The position numbers and the translations under genes are program-made. A DNA stretch of 5,681 nucleotides from Solobacterium sp. (GTDB lineage: Bacteria; Bacillota_I; Bacilli_A; Erysipelotrichales; Erysipelotrichaceae), in NCBI GenBank assembly GCA_017475415.1, contig JAFVFM010000049.1, forward strand, positions 1 through 5,681, given 5' to 3'. Below are positions 5,170 through 5,681 of the stretch, piece after piece (position 1 is the first letter of the stretch; the number at the start of each line of letters is the position of its first letter). Under the pieces are notes generated by a model that saw nothing but the letters and a program-made list of their open reading frames with translations, did no database searches and was not told the origin of the DNA.

Positions 5170-5681
5170 TTATTCCACATCTACTCTACGGAAGAAGCCA
5201 AGAAATGCTCCACTTCCATAAACACTAAACATTGGTAGCTCTTGTATACCCATACCTGGATTTAAAGCATGTATAGATGTGCCTTGTCCAGTACATATCC
5301 CAATATGCCCACTCCATACCTGTAAATCGCCTGCACGAATTTGGGATATATCGGTAATTTGAATTGTATTTGTAAGGCCTTGTTCATAGGCACCACGAGG
5401 TAATTCAATACCATTTTGTTTAAATACATATTGTACAAAGCCCGAACAATCAGCCCCTCTACCTGGTGTAGGATCCACTCCACCAAAAGCGTATTGCCCA
5501 TAATTTACCCATTTACGTGCTTCTTTTACAATATCACTACCTAAAATACGTAAACCTGATTTCACTTGATAGCGCGAAACAACTGTCTTTGAGCTTTCTG
5601 TATGTAGAGCAGCTTGAATAATGCCATCTGTATTCTTACTGCTATTTTCAAGTATTTCTGTTTCGGTTGCCTTACGGCCTG
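5170..5681 (-). CDS. NlpC/P60-family cell-wall hydrolase, C-terminal part (5' end outside window)
   Basis: The frame is open from the stop codon at 5170-5172 to the window edge (169 codons visible), so the gene starts further right. An internal GTG at 5565 is unlikely to be its start. The visible C-terminal 120 residues are an NlpC/P60 papain-like domain, which typically cuts the gamma-D-Glu to diamino-acid bond in peptidoglycan stem peptides. The catalytic Cys is in GADCSGF (codon 5446-5448), the catalytic His begins HIGI about 45 residues later, and the third polar residue is probably the His of SIHALNPG. The roughly 45 residues before the domain are Ser/Thr/Asn/Glu-rich and look like a linker following an unseen N-terminal region. 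Whether the whole protein is a housekeeping hydrolase or phage-related cannot be judged here. The gene ends in its own terminator, so it is not co-transcribed with the mutase. Confidence 0.85.
   Translation of the reverse strand, partial: GRKATETEILENSSKNTDGIIQAALHTESSKTVVSRYQVKSGLRILGSDIVKEARKWVNYGQYAFGGVDPTPGRGADCSGFVQYVFKQNGIELPRGAYEQGLTNTIQITDISQIRAGDLQVWSGHIGICTGQGTSIHALNPGMGIQELPMFSVYGSGAFLGFFRRVDVE

Noticed and set aside
5262..5501. Second minus-strand open frame inside the NlpC/P60 gene
   Set aside because: It overlaps the clear NlpC/P60 frame in another phase and resembles no protein family.

Overview
The window is AT-rich DNA in which every recognisable gene lies on the minus strand, so the genes read from right to left. 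The gene set, strong Shine-Dalgarno sites and U-tract terminators point to a low-GC Gram-positive (Bacillota). The secreted DUF4214 protein and the anaerobe-like phosphohexomutase suggest an Erysipelotrichia or Clostridia relative, but that is a weak guess from general resemblance.

Right to left, the layout is as follows. (1) 5681-5170 is the C-terminal part of an NlpC/P60 cell-wall hydrolase that runs off the window, ending in a clear intrinsic terminator (about 5139-5163). (2) A compact intergenic region holds a -10 box (5127-5132) and a strong ribosome binding site for a complete alpha-D-phosphohexomutase (PgcA-type phosphoglucomutase/phosphomannomutase, 5099-3423). (3) An apparently complete IS200/IS605-family insertion sequence follows (about 3421-1674). 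It carries a left-end hairpin, an intact Y1 HUH transposase tnpA, an intact RuvC-type tnpB overlapping it by 4 bases, and a structured right end that should be the 3' scaffold of the TnpB guide RNA (omega RNA). (4) A secreted four-repeat DUF4214 protein with a C-terminal zinc M15/VanY carboxypeptidase domain (1653-220) ends in an intrinsic terminator (about 180-210). (5) The last 180 bases contain a good sigma-A-type promoter pointing left and the start of a foldable, possibly pseudoknotted RNA that leaves the window.

How the parts fit: removing the insertion sequence at its most likely ends places the phosphohexomutase stop codon 21 bases before the start of the VanY-like gene, with that gene's ribosome binding site in the gap. 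The element therefore seems to have split a two-gene operon for envelope precursor supply and peptidoglycan trimming. The TnpB guide inherited from the right flank would be the leader of the VanY-like gene, ending just before its ATG. RNA for that gene and the TnpB guide RNA would thus share sequence at their junction.

The most useful leads are the overlap of guide RNA and mRNA leader, the transposase leader with two mutually exclusive hairpins and no visible ribosome binding site, and the unassigned structured RNA at the left edge. No wholly new system is evident; the transposon is a known type in an informative position.
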